From Cladochytrium replicatum (Eukaryota > Chytridiomycota > Chytridiomycetes > Cladochytriales > Cladochytriaceae), in the NCBI GenBank assembly GCA_025526935.1, contig JAHLKD010000001.1:682001-746000 (forward strand): 64,000 nt of DNA. Reading direction: 5' to 3'. A program made the translations under genes and the position numbers. Positions 21,146 to 32,185 of this stretch are shown here, in pieces. Each line of letters begins with the position of its first letter. The first letter of the stretch is position 1. Below the pieces are notes generated by a model that did no database searches, was not told the DNA's origin, and worked only from the letters and a program-made list of their open reading frames with translations.

Positions 21146-22979
21146 CAGCCAAGGAACTGAACGTGGTCGTCATGGTGAGGCAAAAGCTCTTCCGGTGTCA
21201 GTTTGACATCCAGCTCGATTGTTTCGTAACGACGAACTCGCCCATCCCAATCCATTTCCAGTGGCAGCACTCGCTTAATGTGGAAAAATATTGGTTCGCC
21301 AACGCGGTAGCCGATTCGTTGCAGTATCTAAATACAACAAAGGCAATTCAGTAAACGGGTTCGATGTAGTACGACTCAGTTACCTCATGCGTGCTCCGAA
21401 CTGGGGTATCGTCGACACGATCGATGACATCACCTTCGCTGAGTCCACACTCAGCAGCCGGTGATCGGGGGAAAACCTGGGCAGGGATGAATAAGTAAAA
21501 TTTAGGACAAAACAACATCCTACTCACCGCTGTGACGAGAACCCCGCTATCGATGTGTGGCAATCCATCGTATACGGTATCCTGGGATTTTAACTGCTGA
21601 ACAACTTGTGGTGAGAGTGAAACCATCCGGAGACCTGGATCCCGAAGTTTGTTTAGGAACATCCAATCACGATAATGAAGCTTTATACCCAGCCATGACC
21701 GGACAACACGGCCCCGATTGACGAGCTGATGAATAATATCTTTGGCGTTATCTGCTCGGATCGCAAAGCTGTAAGTTCTGAGTAAATACTTCCTACGAAG
21801 CAACCATAAGTGTAGAGTACCTGATTCCTTCGCTTTCCGCTCTGGTTGTGTTAATTCCTAGCGGAACAAATAATGTCAAAATTCGCGACTACAAGGAGAC
21901 ACTTACCAACAACTTCGCCATCCAAGTTTAATAGCGGACCCCCCGATGATCCCGAATGAACCACACAATCCGTCTGAATATATTCCACCCGAGAGTCACG
22001 ACCGCCGATCTCCGTGTTCTTTCTCCGTCTTGAAGAAACGATCCCAGCTGTAACAGTACCATGCAAGCCAAACGGTGATCCTATGGAAACGACCCAATCA
22101 CCTGGCCTAATGAAAGCTGAACAAGAGCACAACGACATGGCGTACGGTGGTTGAATACCTCAAATTGGTATTATTCCCTGAACGATTTGATGAGATCCAC
22201 AGGGCGAACAAAATGGAATATAATTTACCGAATTTCACTGGCTTCCAAGTTCTAGTTGTCCCAGTCTCAGGATCTGGAAGTACTTGTACAACAGCAAGGT
22301 CACTCAGGAAGTCTATACTATGAACTACCCCAGGATACTGCACGCCTTCGTTGTCAGTGATGATAACCTGACTCAAACTGTTCAGTAATGCTCTCTGGCT
22401 TGGTCGGTTGTAGCATCATACATTTCCGCCTTCCGCATCATCATAAACCACGTGAGCATTCGTAAGAAATTTCCCATCAGCGGTAACAGCGAATCCAGAG
22501 CCAGAAGAAACAAGGGTCTTCTTCCCGAAGAGGTTCAGTGTGTCTAGCGTCCAAAATTGCATCAACACAAAGCTCAAATCAACCAACAAATACGAACCTA
22601 TTTCAACGGTTATGTTGACAACAGAGTCCATCACGTCTTCCACGGCATCCGCAATGAATCCAGGTCCAATGGTCCTCGTTTTGTCCTTTCGTTTCGGTCG
22701 CATAGGTGGGTCTTTAGCTTCATCGTTCTCATTTCCATCTTCCACCTTTTCTGAAGGCTTGCTCCATCCCGCCCAGTCTCCCCAACCGTTCGCAGTGTGT
22801 GCGATTGAAACTCGAATGGTTGTAACCACAGTCGCCCCTACCAATAGACCGGCAACGAAAGGAAATGCCGAATTGAATCTATTTGAGCTACTATGGTGAT
22901 TTCGTGCCCCGAAGGCAGTGAAGTGTAGGCGATGTTGGTGTGGAAACCGAGACTTGAGCATACTCCGAAAGCCATTCAT
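21145..22979 (-). CDS. Mitochondrial HtrA/Omi-type serine protease with PDZ domain
   Basis: An ATP-independent protein-quality-control protease. The start [20 protein letters not shown] is a basic, Ser-rich presequence. A membrane segment ([15 protein letters not shown]) follows and then a charged linker, as in the mitochondrial HtrA2 layout. The trypsin-like domain has all three catalytic motifs: TNAHVV (His), [10 protein letters not shown] (Asp) and [14 protein letters not shown] (Ser). The PDZ domain has [20 protein letters not shown]. About eight short introns interrupt it. The stop TGA is at 21145–21147 after [10 protein letters not shown]. No frameshifts were seen in the exons, so the gene looks functional, next to the dead trehalose phosphorylase on the same strand. 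Confidence 0.92.
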
Positions 22980-23075
22980 CGTTCATCAGCGGTCACGCGC
23001 GTTGTGTGGATGAGGGACAAATTTTTTAAGCTGTTTCTGTCTGAGACGCATTACAATATTTCTCAACCATTTCAG

Positions 23076-25026
23076 TTAACCCATTGCAATGCAAATGGAC
23101 TTCTCGTCACAGAAAAAGTCGCTGGAGTACTTTCCACCTTCACGGCCGAGCCCACTGGCCTTGACCCCACCAAACGGCTGGTTCAGATCCCGAACCATCC
23201 AACAATTCACCCAAACAATGCCTAAAGAAATGTGATCAAGACTCGAACTATAGATCATAGGTGGTTGACCTACCGGAATGGATTTTGCGGGCTACTCGGT
23301 GCGCTCGGTTCAAGTTCTGGGTCCATACAGAATTTGCAAGTCCGTACTTTACACCATTGGCATATTCAATGACCTCGTCCTCCGTCTTGAAAGGTACGAC
23401 GGTCACCACCGGTCCTTGATATAGAAGTCAAACTCAAGAGTCAAGGTGCTCACAACAACTTACCAAAGATCTCTTCCTGGCAGACTCGACTAGTTGGTGC
23501 GAGTCTGAAACGAAGTTATGCTCACAATTTAGTATCCGAGTCAATCGTTCGATTAATCATTACCCTGTGATGATCGTAGGTCGAACAAAGTAGCCTTTCT
23601 CAAAGCCCTTGACTTCAACTTGTTGCCCACCCGTGTGAATGTTTCCTCCCAAATCTTCGGCAAGCTTGATATAGCCAAGAACTTTAGCCATGTGCTCCTT
23701 GCTGATTTAGCGATCGAGTTAGGGCCGAATCCGCGTCATTATGAACATCGAGGCTCACCTCACCAATGCTCCTAGGTCCGTTTTGGGGTCACTCGGGTCA
23801 CCCACAACAAGCTTGGACGCTCTTTCTGAGAGCTCGGCGACAAACCGGTCAAAGATGGACTCCTCCACAAAAATTCGTGACCCGCAGAGGCAAATCTCCC
23901 CTTGGTTCAGGAATGAAGAGCGAACGGATGTTGCTAGTGTCTAACGATACGAATAAACACTACGTGTATACGTTAGTCTTGTTGCAAACAGTACCGTTTC
24001 CCAATCACAGTCCGCAAATACGATGTTTGCGTTCTTTCCACCCAGTTCAAGAGAAAGCTTCTTAAAGAACGGTGCAGCGTTCCTGTAGATAACTTCGCCT
24101 GTTGCCGTCCCACCAGTGAACGAAATAAGTGGCACCTTTCGCAATAAGAAGTCAACATGTCGGAAGTGACAGAAATGGTAAACAATCTTACATCGGGATG
24201 GACAACGAGCGCGTTTCCTGCTTTTGGTCCAACACCAAACACCATGTTCACAACCCCTTTGGGCACACCTGCATCTCTGAGGACCGAGCACAACAGATAT
24301 GCAGTGTTGCTTGTGAACTCGCTTGGTTTGCAAACAGACGTACATCCGTCTTACATGGAATTTGTTTCAACACTGCTTTTCAAATGTGAAATCAAACGAC
24401 CTACATGCCATAGCTGGGGCAATTTTCCATGTAAGCAAGTAAAGTGGAAGGTTCCAAGGAGAGATCAGTGCCGCCTATAAGATCAAAGTACAAAGATGAG
24501 TTGATAATTGATACTTGCGTCAAATCACACAACGAACGTACAACGCCGACCGGCTGGCGAACAGCAAAACTGGTGGCAACACCATCAAGGTCCGAAGTGG
24601 GATTCTCGAGGTGAAGAATGTAAGTGGAGAAGAACCGGAAGTTGTGTATAGCACTTATTTCGAAGCATGAAAGGTCAATCTCCATAACACTTGAATGGGT
24701 GTTCAAACTAACCGAGGAATATCAATGGATCGGGCCAAAGATAATGGCTTCCCCTGATCTACCGATTCGGCAATGGCAAAGTCCTCAAGACGTGCCTCGA
24801 TGAGGTCAGCAACCTTGCGCATCAAATCCGAGCGATAAGCCCTGGTTGATTCTGACCAAGTGACAAATGCACGTTTGGCTGCGGCGACAGCCAGGTCAAC
24901 GTCCTCGGAAGTCGAGTCCGGGACATGTGCATGCACTTCACCCTTTGCAGGGTTGAAAGTTGGAATGTAAGCGCCCAACAACGGCTCCACGAACTCGTTG
25001 TCGATGAAGTTGAGGAACTTCGACAT
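23076..25026 (-). CDS. Aldehyde dehydrogenase, ALDH8A1-like (2-aminomuconic semialdehyde dehydrogenase type)
   Basis: An NAD-dependent aldehyde dehydrogenase, closest by motif pattern to the kynurenine-pathway ALDH8 branch. The start is MSKFLNFIDNEFVEP at 25026. Key motifs are AESVDQGKPLSLARSIDIPR, ISPWNLPLYLLTWKIAPAMA, VCKPSEFTSNTAYLL, the nucleotide site FTGGTATGE, LELGGKN with the general-base Glu, the catalytic cysteine in GEICLCGSRIFVE, and EEIFGPVVTVVPF. The end is VNCWMVRDLNQPFGGVKASG then LGREGGKYSSDFF. These last motifs (VNCW, DLNqPFGG) are diagnostic of ALDH8. At least seven introns are present. The start codon is 26 bases from the divergent PIG-T pseudogene, so the two once shared a promoter. 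Confidence 0.88.
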
Positions 25027-25052
25027 TGGTATTAGTGCAGTGGCGTAGTGCA

Positions 25053-26519
25053 ATGCGAGTGCTCGGAATCGTCCTGCCGGCGCTTTTATGGCTCGGGACT
25101 GGCAAAAGCCACGCCGATCCGTGATGGCGGGGAGATGTATAATGAGATCTTGCGGATGGAGCAGTTTCAGGGACTCTAAGGTACTGACGGATTTCACGTT
25201 TGAGTTCAAGTTGGATGGAGACTCGGCCAAACTCGTGAATGGTTAGTTGAACGACTTGGTGGACCATACGAGACTAATTGTCCATTCCATTTCAGCTCAG
25301 GACTACAATTTTTTCCGAGGGGTCTCGGACAGATGATTGGGACATACGGGGTCGAGCAGCTTCAGTTGACACTCACGCAAGGGAGGTGGGATTTTCGCAA
25401 ATGGATATTCATCCAGAAGTGTGCCCCCAGGTGCACAAATTCTGGTGACCTTCAACAACACGATCAAGTGTGTATTGTGAACCTGACCGATGAAATCATA
25501 CTTAACGTGCCGGGACTTCTGCCAGCGCAGATCAAAAGTGGAATGGCTTGATCAATTCTCTCGCGTGACTTTTATGTGCTTCGCTCAACTTCATGACAGC
25601 TGTGACCACGGAGCCTTCTTTGACATTTTTGCCACCGGCGCCAAAGGCGTTCGTTCATTTTGGATCTTTCATTGCATTGAGTTTACTGATGTGCTATGCT
25701 CAGAGCAAGCAGGCAGAGTGCGATACTCTCGGCTTCCACATGAAAATGTTTGCACAGAGAACCTAACGGTGTGGCAAAGATGTTGCCCTGTCAAGCGACG
25801 GTTGGTGCTTGATGGAGGTCGTTCACATATGTAGGCCAACTGTTCATCGTTAGTAAGGATTCGGCTGTGTACGGTCAGGAGCGCGGTGGAATCAAAGTCG
25901 CTCTCCAAAACTTTGGGGATTATTACATACATGGAGTATCTTCCTTGGATCCTGAAAGTTTACGCTCACACCTTTAAGATCGGCTCGTTGGGCTGTGGGG
26001 ACAAATCTAGTATGCAGATGGCTTGTGCTGGTTAACGGCACTCAGAATCTGCTTCTCTTCACCAGTTCAAATTCCACCCTGCTCTCGATCGTCCAAAGCC
26101 GTCTCTCCTTGAGGCGGTCATAACACTGCCGCCAAATTGTACGAACCACATTGTCGTTTGAGTTTGATAAGGCATTCCTGAGATACACAGAGCACGCACC
26201 AGATTCCAATAGAGGGTTGGACATTGGGTTAGTCTGACCGACCATTTGGGTTCCCACCTTTGGTAACATCAAACAACGCAAACAGGGCCGCAGTGATAAC
26301 TGTTCAAAATCTCACATCCGAACCAAGAATAGTTTACACAGAGAGTATTCTTGTCGACATGCCCACCACTGACTTCAGCATGCCTTACAACGCCATCACA
26401 TTCACGGCACAGTTCTTGCGTATTTCTGTGGTGCCCTTTTCAACGTGCTTATGAGGGAGTTCGGGGCAGTAGAAATATCAGAATCAGAGGAAAAAGTCAA
26501 GGCGAAAAAGACTGTGTGA
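25053..26519 (+). pseudogene. Decayed PIG-T/GPI16 (GPI transamidase subunit)
   Basis: PIG-T is an ER-membrane subunit of the complex that attaches GPI anchors. The signal-peptide-like start MRVLGIVLPALLWLGTGKSH is at 25053. Recognisable blocks are DSKVLTDFTFEFKLDGDSAK, FFPRGLGQMIGTYGVEQLQL then TLTQGRWDFRKW, VPPGAQILVTFNNT, LLCASLNFMTAVTTEPS, VCTENLTVW and the C-terminal MPTTDFSMPYNAITF with ALFNVLMREFG. The blocks fall in different frames. There are one-base shifts near 25115, 25165, 25400 and 26405, and an in-frame TGA where LA-G-LLCASLN is expected. Splicing at GT–AG sites cannot repair these. The gene is normally essential, so an intact copy should exist elsewhere unless the assembly is wrong here. 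Confidence 0.83.
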
Positions 26520-26678
26520 AGTAACGTTTTTTGGAATAGATATATGTATCTAAAGAACAATAGTGGTGTAGTGATGGTCGCAGGGTCAATAATGGATGGC
26601 ACCGTTTTTGATCTCACTGTGACTAAAGACTTTCTTCGACTTGAGTTTGGGCTGTGAGGAGTACACGTTGTAGGTTCT

Positions 26679-28676
26679 TCATTTAATGTTATCAATATTC
26701 ATATCCACCTTCTCACTTGCTGTTGAAGCTTCGGACGACTTAAGCATGTTGATCCGCTTCTTCATGCCGAACTTTGTTTCGAGCAAGTGCTTGGAATCGA
26801 AAGAATAATTAGCCAAGCGATGAATTGGTTTAAAGGGCTAAGTACCATCGAAGCAGTCCTGTTTGCGAGAGACACCTGATCAAGATAGTCCAATGCATCT
26901 GACTCAGCAATTGGATATTCAGGCATGGTTTTCTCTTCCGGCAAGAACTATGAATATAACATCTTCGTTCCGCAGTTGAAACTTACGAATTTTAGCTTCG
27001 ACGTTCTTGAAAATCTCTATATCTGACTGTGTTACCAGTGACAATGCTAGACCACCACGCCCTAAGATTATACGGCTTGTGTAAAGCGTCGCAGATCATG
27101 TAAAACTCTGGTATGTACCTGCACGAGCAGTTCGACCGACTCGATGGATATAATCTGTTGGATCGGCTGGTAGCTCGTAGTTAATTACCACCTGCACCGT
27201 TGGAATGTCGAGACCTCTGCAAAGTTGACAAATTCGAGTAACCTGTCTTCCTATCCGCAACTTCTACAACGAACCTGCCTCCCACATCCGTTGCTATAAG
27301 GATCGGAACAATTCCGGATTTGAACTTAGCCAGGGATCCGATTCGATCGTTTTGTGGCATTTGGGAGTGAAGAGCTGTGGAACGAAGACCAAGTTCGCGG
27401 AGGACGATTCGAAGTCGTTCGGCATTTCTGATCAAGTCCCGTCAAACGAATTTACAGCTTGTACAATCTAATGAGTACCTGCATTTGCCTGTGAATATGA
27501 TGATTGTCTTTCCCTCGAAATGATTGACCAGCAACTCTGTCAGGTATGCATCTCTCACTTTCGACGGTAAAAGCACGTAGCGTTGATCCAGTTGATCCAC
27601 GGTCTCGAACCTGAGCAACACGAGTTGGTACCAACATTGCATATTTCTGAACAGTCCACTTGCCTTGTTGCACAATGGTAAACGAATGGACGCCGGGCAT
27701 CTGTCTCTCCCGCACGCAGTTCTTGAATTTGTTCGATTTCTGGTGTCATTGTAGCAGAAAACAGAAGTGTTTGCCTGTTTGCTGGCACTTCATTTAAAAT
27801 TGTGTCCAGATCATCCGAGAAGGAATCTTCGAGCAATCTATCCGCTTCATCAAGGACCTGAAAAAAAGACCATTTCGATCGACTGATATTTCCTTCAGTG
27901 TTGTATCTTACCAGAAACCTCAACTTCTTGATGAACAGTGCATTACTACTGCTTCTGATGTGATCAACTAGACGACCTGGAGTAGCGATGACTACGTGAG
28001 GCCGTTTCGATAGCTCAAGAGCTTGCTCCATCATGTCTGCCCATACAGTCATTCATGACGATTGGATTTGTTAAAAGCATTCTCACCTCTTCCTCCCACC
28101 ACGACACATTGCTTGAGAGAAATTCCTTGACCAAGCACCCTAAATTGCTCTGCAATCTGATATGCCAGCTCTCTGAAAAATCATTAATGACGGAAGCGCA
28201 GAAGCGTGCGAACTCATCTCACCTGGTTGGTGTGAGAACCAACGCAAAAGTTCCGTAGGGATTCTCAGAAAGCTTTTGTAGTATAGGAAGGGCAAATGTA
28301 GCTGTTTTACCGCTTCCTGTCTTCGCACTACCGATAATATCTCTACCTACAGAACAATTGTCAAGCTTTGGGTGAACCAGTTCTAAGATTGCAAACCTTC
28401 AAGCGTTGGCTTGATGCAGGCACGTTGAATCTCTGTCGGTTTTGCTATTGACAGTGATCTTAGAGCACCTTGGAGCCATTCTGCTAAACCAAGGTCTGCA
28501 AAGGTTGCTGATTCCGGAGGGATATGTTCTTTTGGGGTAACAGTTGCTGCCTTCTTCGAGTCACTCGAATCTTCAACCTTCTTTTTTCCTGATTGCTGTT
28601 TTTTCTGTGCGGATGCCGTTTCCACGCTTTCCTCAATGTCCTCAGCTTTTCGCTTTCGCTGGTCCTTTCCTGTCAT
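26679..28676 (-). CDS. DBP8: DEAD-box RNA helicase DBP8/DDX49
   Basis: A nucleolar ATP-dependent RNA helicase for small-subunit ribosome assembly. The start [17 protein letters not shown] at 28676 begins a Lys/Ser-rich tail. Then come the Q-motif region ([16 protein letters not shown]), motif [18 protein letters not shown], motif Ia [17 protein letters not shown], motif [14 protein letters not shown], motif III FSAT, and the second domain with [33 protein letters not shown] and motif [10 protein letters not shown]. The end is [15 protein letters not shown] at 26679. About nine short introns are present. DDX49 and DBP8 are orthologues; the LEDSFSDDL spacing is typical of them. It is divergent from the phosducin-like gene. 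Confidence 0.9.
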
Positions 28677-28719
28677 AATTTGTCGCTTGACCAGTGGCTT
28701 GTGATTGTGTGGCTTCAAC
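28677..28719. promoter_or_regulatory. 43-bp divergent intergenic region of DBP8 and phosducin-like gene
   Basis: Only 43 bases separate the two start codons. Transcription signals must therefore overlap the opposing genes' 5' ends. No TATA box is visible. Confidence 0.5.
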
Positions 28720-29721
28720 ATGTCCGATCTCGACACCAAATTGCTGAATGCCATCAATGGAGTTGACGACGACGACAACGACCTGAATGAACGGACCAGG
28801 GCTGTTCAACGTGAAATAGACCAAGGAAATGAAGTAGAAGAACAATTACGAAGCGACCCAAACGCACCGGTCAACATTGATGCCCTTTTGGAGAATCCCG
28901 AGTTTAGAAATCAAATTGGGCTTGGTGGAGGACCGCAAACAGGTCCGAAGGGAGTTTTGAACGACTATCGATTCCACAATGCGCATCAGCGGGTTTTGAA
29001 GGAAGAGCAGGAGAAAGCGCGATTGAACCGCATCAACAGGGCCGGGTTGTCAAGTGGTTGGCTCCAGAGGCAGTTAGAAGCCGAGAAACGCGAAAAGGAA
29101 GATAAAAAAGATCGTGAACGCGATGATGAGCGCTCGGAAGATGAAGACGCAGATGACCTTATAAGACAGCTTGAGGAGGAAGAGGCCGCTTTGGCTGAAT
29201 CACTAGGAAATGCAAACGCGGGTGGCCTCTTGGCCGACGCTGCTGCACTTCGATTTAAGAGACTTCAAGATTATCTGCGCTTACAAACACTTCCGCGATT
29301 CGGAAATCTCCGAGAGATTGAAGCTGGCGACTATGTGCAGGCCATCGACGGGGCAGCATCCGACGTGAAAGTTCTGATTCACCTATATCAACCTCAAATT
29401 GAGGCTTGCAGACAAACAAACTACTTCTTGTCTCATCTTGCTCGGAAGTATCCAACCATCAAGTTCTTGAAGATCGTATCAACAAAAGCAGACGCGAAGT
29501 TTGACAATGTCGCCCTGCCAGCATTGCTAGTCTATCGTGGTGGATCGCTAATTATTACTATTCTGCGAATTATTGACGAGGTTCCGGGCTGGGCATCAAA
29601 AGGAGTATGCGAACTAGAAGACTTTGAGGAGCTCCTCGCCAAAAAGGGAGTTATCGACGAAGCAGAAATCGAAGCCGGCTTTTCCGGATTGACTCTTGAA
29701 GATCCGGAAGATGATATATAG
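28720..29721 (+). CDS. Phosducin-like protein
   Basis: A thioredoxin-fold cochaperone that, in this family, helps CCT assemble G-protein beta-gamma dimers. It is a single exon of 333 residues starting MSDLDTKLLNAINGVDDDDN. The N-terminal phosducin hallmark TGPKGVLNDYR lies near residue 90. A long charged coiled coil (KREKEDKKDRERDDERSEDE) follows, then the thioredoxin-like domain with RFGNLREI, HLYQPQIEACRQTNYFLSHL, FLKIVSTKAD, LPALLVYRGG and a C-terminal ELEDFEELLAKKGV. The lack of introns is unusual among its neighbours. An upstream in-frame ATG five codons earlier is possible but would sit even closer to DBP8. Confidence 0.9.
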   Translation: MSDLDTKLLNAINGVDDDDNDLNERTRAVQREIDQGNEVEEQLRSDPNAPVNIDALLENPEFRNQIGLGGGPQTGPKGVLNDYRFHNAHQRVLKEEQEKARLNRINRAGLSSGWLQRQLEAEKREKEDKKDRERDDERSEDEDADDLIRQLEEEEAALAESLGNANAGGLLADAAALRFKRLQDYLRLQTLPRFGNLREIEAGDYVQAIDGAASDVKVLIHLYQPQIEACRQTNYFLSHLARKYPTIKFLKIVSTKADAKFDNVALPALLVYRGGSLIITILRIIDEVPGWASKGVCELEDFEELLAKKGVIDEAEIEAGFSGLTLEDPEDDI

Positions 29722-29858
29722 TTTGGACTTTTGGCACCAATTGACCGTCAGAATTTGGATAGATTTACAATACAGTTCATTATTTTATTTACATGGCACG
29801 AATATTTTGTAAGGAGGATCACTCCCTTTTACTTGTCTCCCACTGCAGGTCGATGAAG

Positions 29859-32098
29859 CTATGCAGCAGTTTCCATTCGAAGCGGTGAACGTGATCGTAT
29901 CCTGGCTGAAGCAGATCCCGCCTTCTGTGCAATGATAGTGGCAACCTGCATCTGAAGCTCTTTCATGTTATTGACCGTTCTCCTTCAAGTTCTGCAATGA
30001 GCGTATCCTGTCGTCTCAATTCGTCTTGAATTTCTTCGATAACTCTGGCGCGCAGCTCCAAAGTGCGCACTCCACTTTCGCTTTCATCTCTGTTTCCTTC
30101 CTCGCGACCGCTTCCGCGACATCCTTCTGTAGTTTCTCCCTCAACTGGACCTCGTTCTCCCCTGCTCGTAACAAATCTACTCGTTTCTGACCCAATGCCT
30201 TTCCTTTTTGAGCATCAAGCTCCTGATGTTACATTAGACGGTAGATGGTGCAAAAAAAAAGATAATACTTCATCGACTCGAAGCTAATCCTGCTCTGCAA
30301 CACGCAAACTGTTGTCAAGTCTCTGGATCTTATCTCTATACTCTCTGTCCTTCTTCTCGGCCACAGAAAGATGATTTAAATGGCTTATTTCCATACGTTG
30401 TGCTTTTTCTAAAACAAGTAATTGATGAATTCCAAGCTCACTGGGGTTGTATACCGTCCATTAGTTGTTGAAGTGATTTTCCCGCTCTCTGCTTTTGGAA
30501 AGGTCCTCAAACAACAGAGTTTTGTCCCTCTTCAACACCTCTAATCGCATTTCCAGATCACGGACAGACCCGTCAAGCGCCAGTAGCTGCTTTGTATGCT
30601 GCTTTTCCGCTTTCTGAGCTGATTCTTCTGCGGACACTCTTTTCTGATGTTAAAATTCAATAATCACTCATTATAATTGGCGACTGGTAAAACATCTCTT
30701 TCTGCGACGATTCACTTGTTCAGTGCATGAACATGAACTCGAACGTCCTCCCTCTCTCTAGCGAGCGTTTCTTCCAAATTCGCATTTTCGATTATTATCC
30801 TATCGAGCTTAGCTTCAGTTGCGGTCCTCGCATTTCTTTCGGCTTAGATTCCATCTGAAGCCTATGTATGGCGCTTCGAGTTATCGGCAGCTCGCGCTTC
30901 GGTTGTGGTTAGTTTGGAGCTCACGTTTTCTAGTGCCTCTCGATGTGTTTGAGCGATTGTTTGAAGCGCAGATGTCATGTGTTCACGGTTGGCTTTGGCA
31001 GATTGCTCTGTGCGGCTACGCTCCCGATTCCGTTCCAGTGCAATCGCTGGGAAGAGAATTAATGGTTTTGTTCCTTAGGACCCGGGTGCTCCGTGGACAT
31101 ACCAAGAGACCTGCTGAAATCATCTGGCACTTCATTTCCGGTCAGATCAAGATCAATCAAGACGGTGTTCCATCGCAATAGATCAACGAACGCACGCCAT
31201 CCAATTATTCCGGCGTTGTTCCAACGAAAATGTGGCGCGATTAGAAATGATCTGGGATTTTGGAACAAGTGTGGGTCTACCGAGCCTCTTTAAACAAGAA
31301 TTATGTTTTAAAGATTGCGCAATTGCTTGAGCGGATTGAGTCCAATCTGTTCGACAAGAGGATTACTGCCACGCAATTTGATGCAGAGAAATATTTTCGA
31401 CCTTATTATTCCTCAGATCAAGCTTTTCCAAAGTTTGATTGATCGAGAGAGCATCTTCCATTTTCTCTGGCCCCTGTTTCGCAAATGCCAAGACAGTTCC
31501 ATTCCAGAATGATCCGGCGTAAGTCATTAGGTATAAGAGGATGAAGAGAAAAATTTTCCTTACGTTGGGACACCAGTGTTGACCTTCAGCATCTGTGCAA
31601 TAGCTGTTGCACCATCGGATCGAATGTTGTTTCCTTCAAAGTGCAGCAGCAATAACGGCATGAGAAATTCGGGTTTAAGAACTAAAACAAAGGGACGCCT
31701 CAAAAATCCATGTACACAGCAGTTGTGTCTTCAAGGCATTCGCCAAAACAATGCACACTTCAAGATTGTATCAACTTGCGATCTGACGTTGCCTCTCTGT
31801 AAAAAACCGCACCATCGTCACCAAGAAACGCGTCCCCAAGCATGTATCGCTCAAATATCACATCTTCTGAAATCCCAGCCGCTAAGGCTGTACATGCTTT
31901 CACAGATTGTGCTTGCCCGCGTACATCGATCGTCCCGGCAGATCGCGTTTTCGTTCTAGAAACATCTCTGATAGAGCTTGATCCTCCACTCAGTAAAAAA
32001 CAATTGAGGATACATCGCAATGGCTCCATTCCCAGCTCAGCACACTTAGCAAAATATCTGAACGCGTCTATGTGCTGTGGCTTGAACGCTGGGCACAA
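29859..32098 (-). CDS. LRRC45-like leucine-rich repeat and coiled-coil protein
   Basis: LRRC45 is a centrosome-linker and basal-body protein. The N-terminal exon (31760–32098) reads FRYFAKCAELGMEPLRCIL, then FERYMLGDAFLGDDGA, matching the family start before the LRRs. A clear LRR unit at 31100–31250 is RWNNAGIIGWRAFVDLLRWN followed by LIDLDLTGNEVPDDFSRSLG. Downstream exons give a long coiled coil with Arg/Glu/Gln heptads, ending IRSRSPLRMETAA at 29859. The order of LRRs followed by coiled coil is that of LRRC45. The initiator Met is not visible in the first exon; it may be upstream. Its presence suggests a centriole-bearing, flagellated lineage. It is divergent from the golgin gene. Confidence 0.75.
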
Positions 32099-32185
32099 AC
32101 GACGATGTTCTCGTCGATATTGAAGAAGGTCGGTGTTTGTTAGGAATGTTTAGCTGGAATATCATTGATTTATGTTGATCAATGT

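Noticed and set aside
30063-31181. Plus-strand ORFs between the phosducin-like gene and the golgin.
   Set aside because: They run antisense to the coiled-coil exons of the LRRC45-like gene and show no independent signature.
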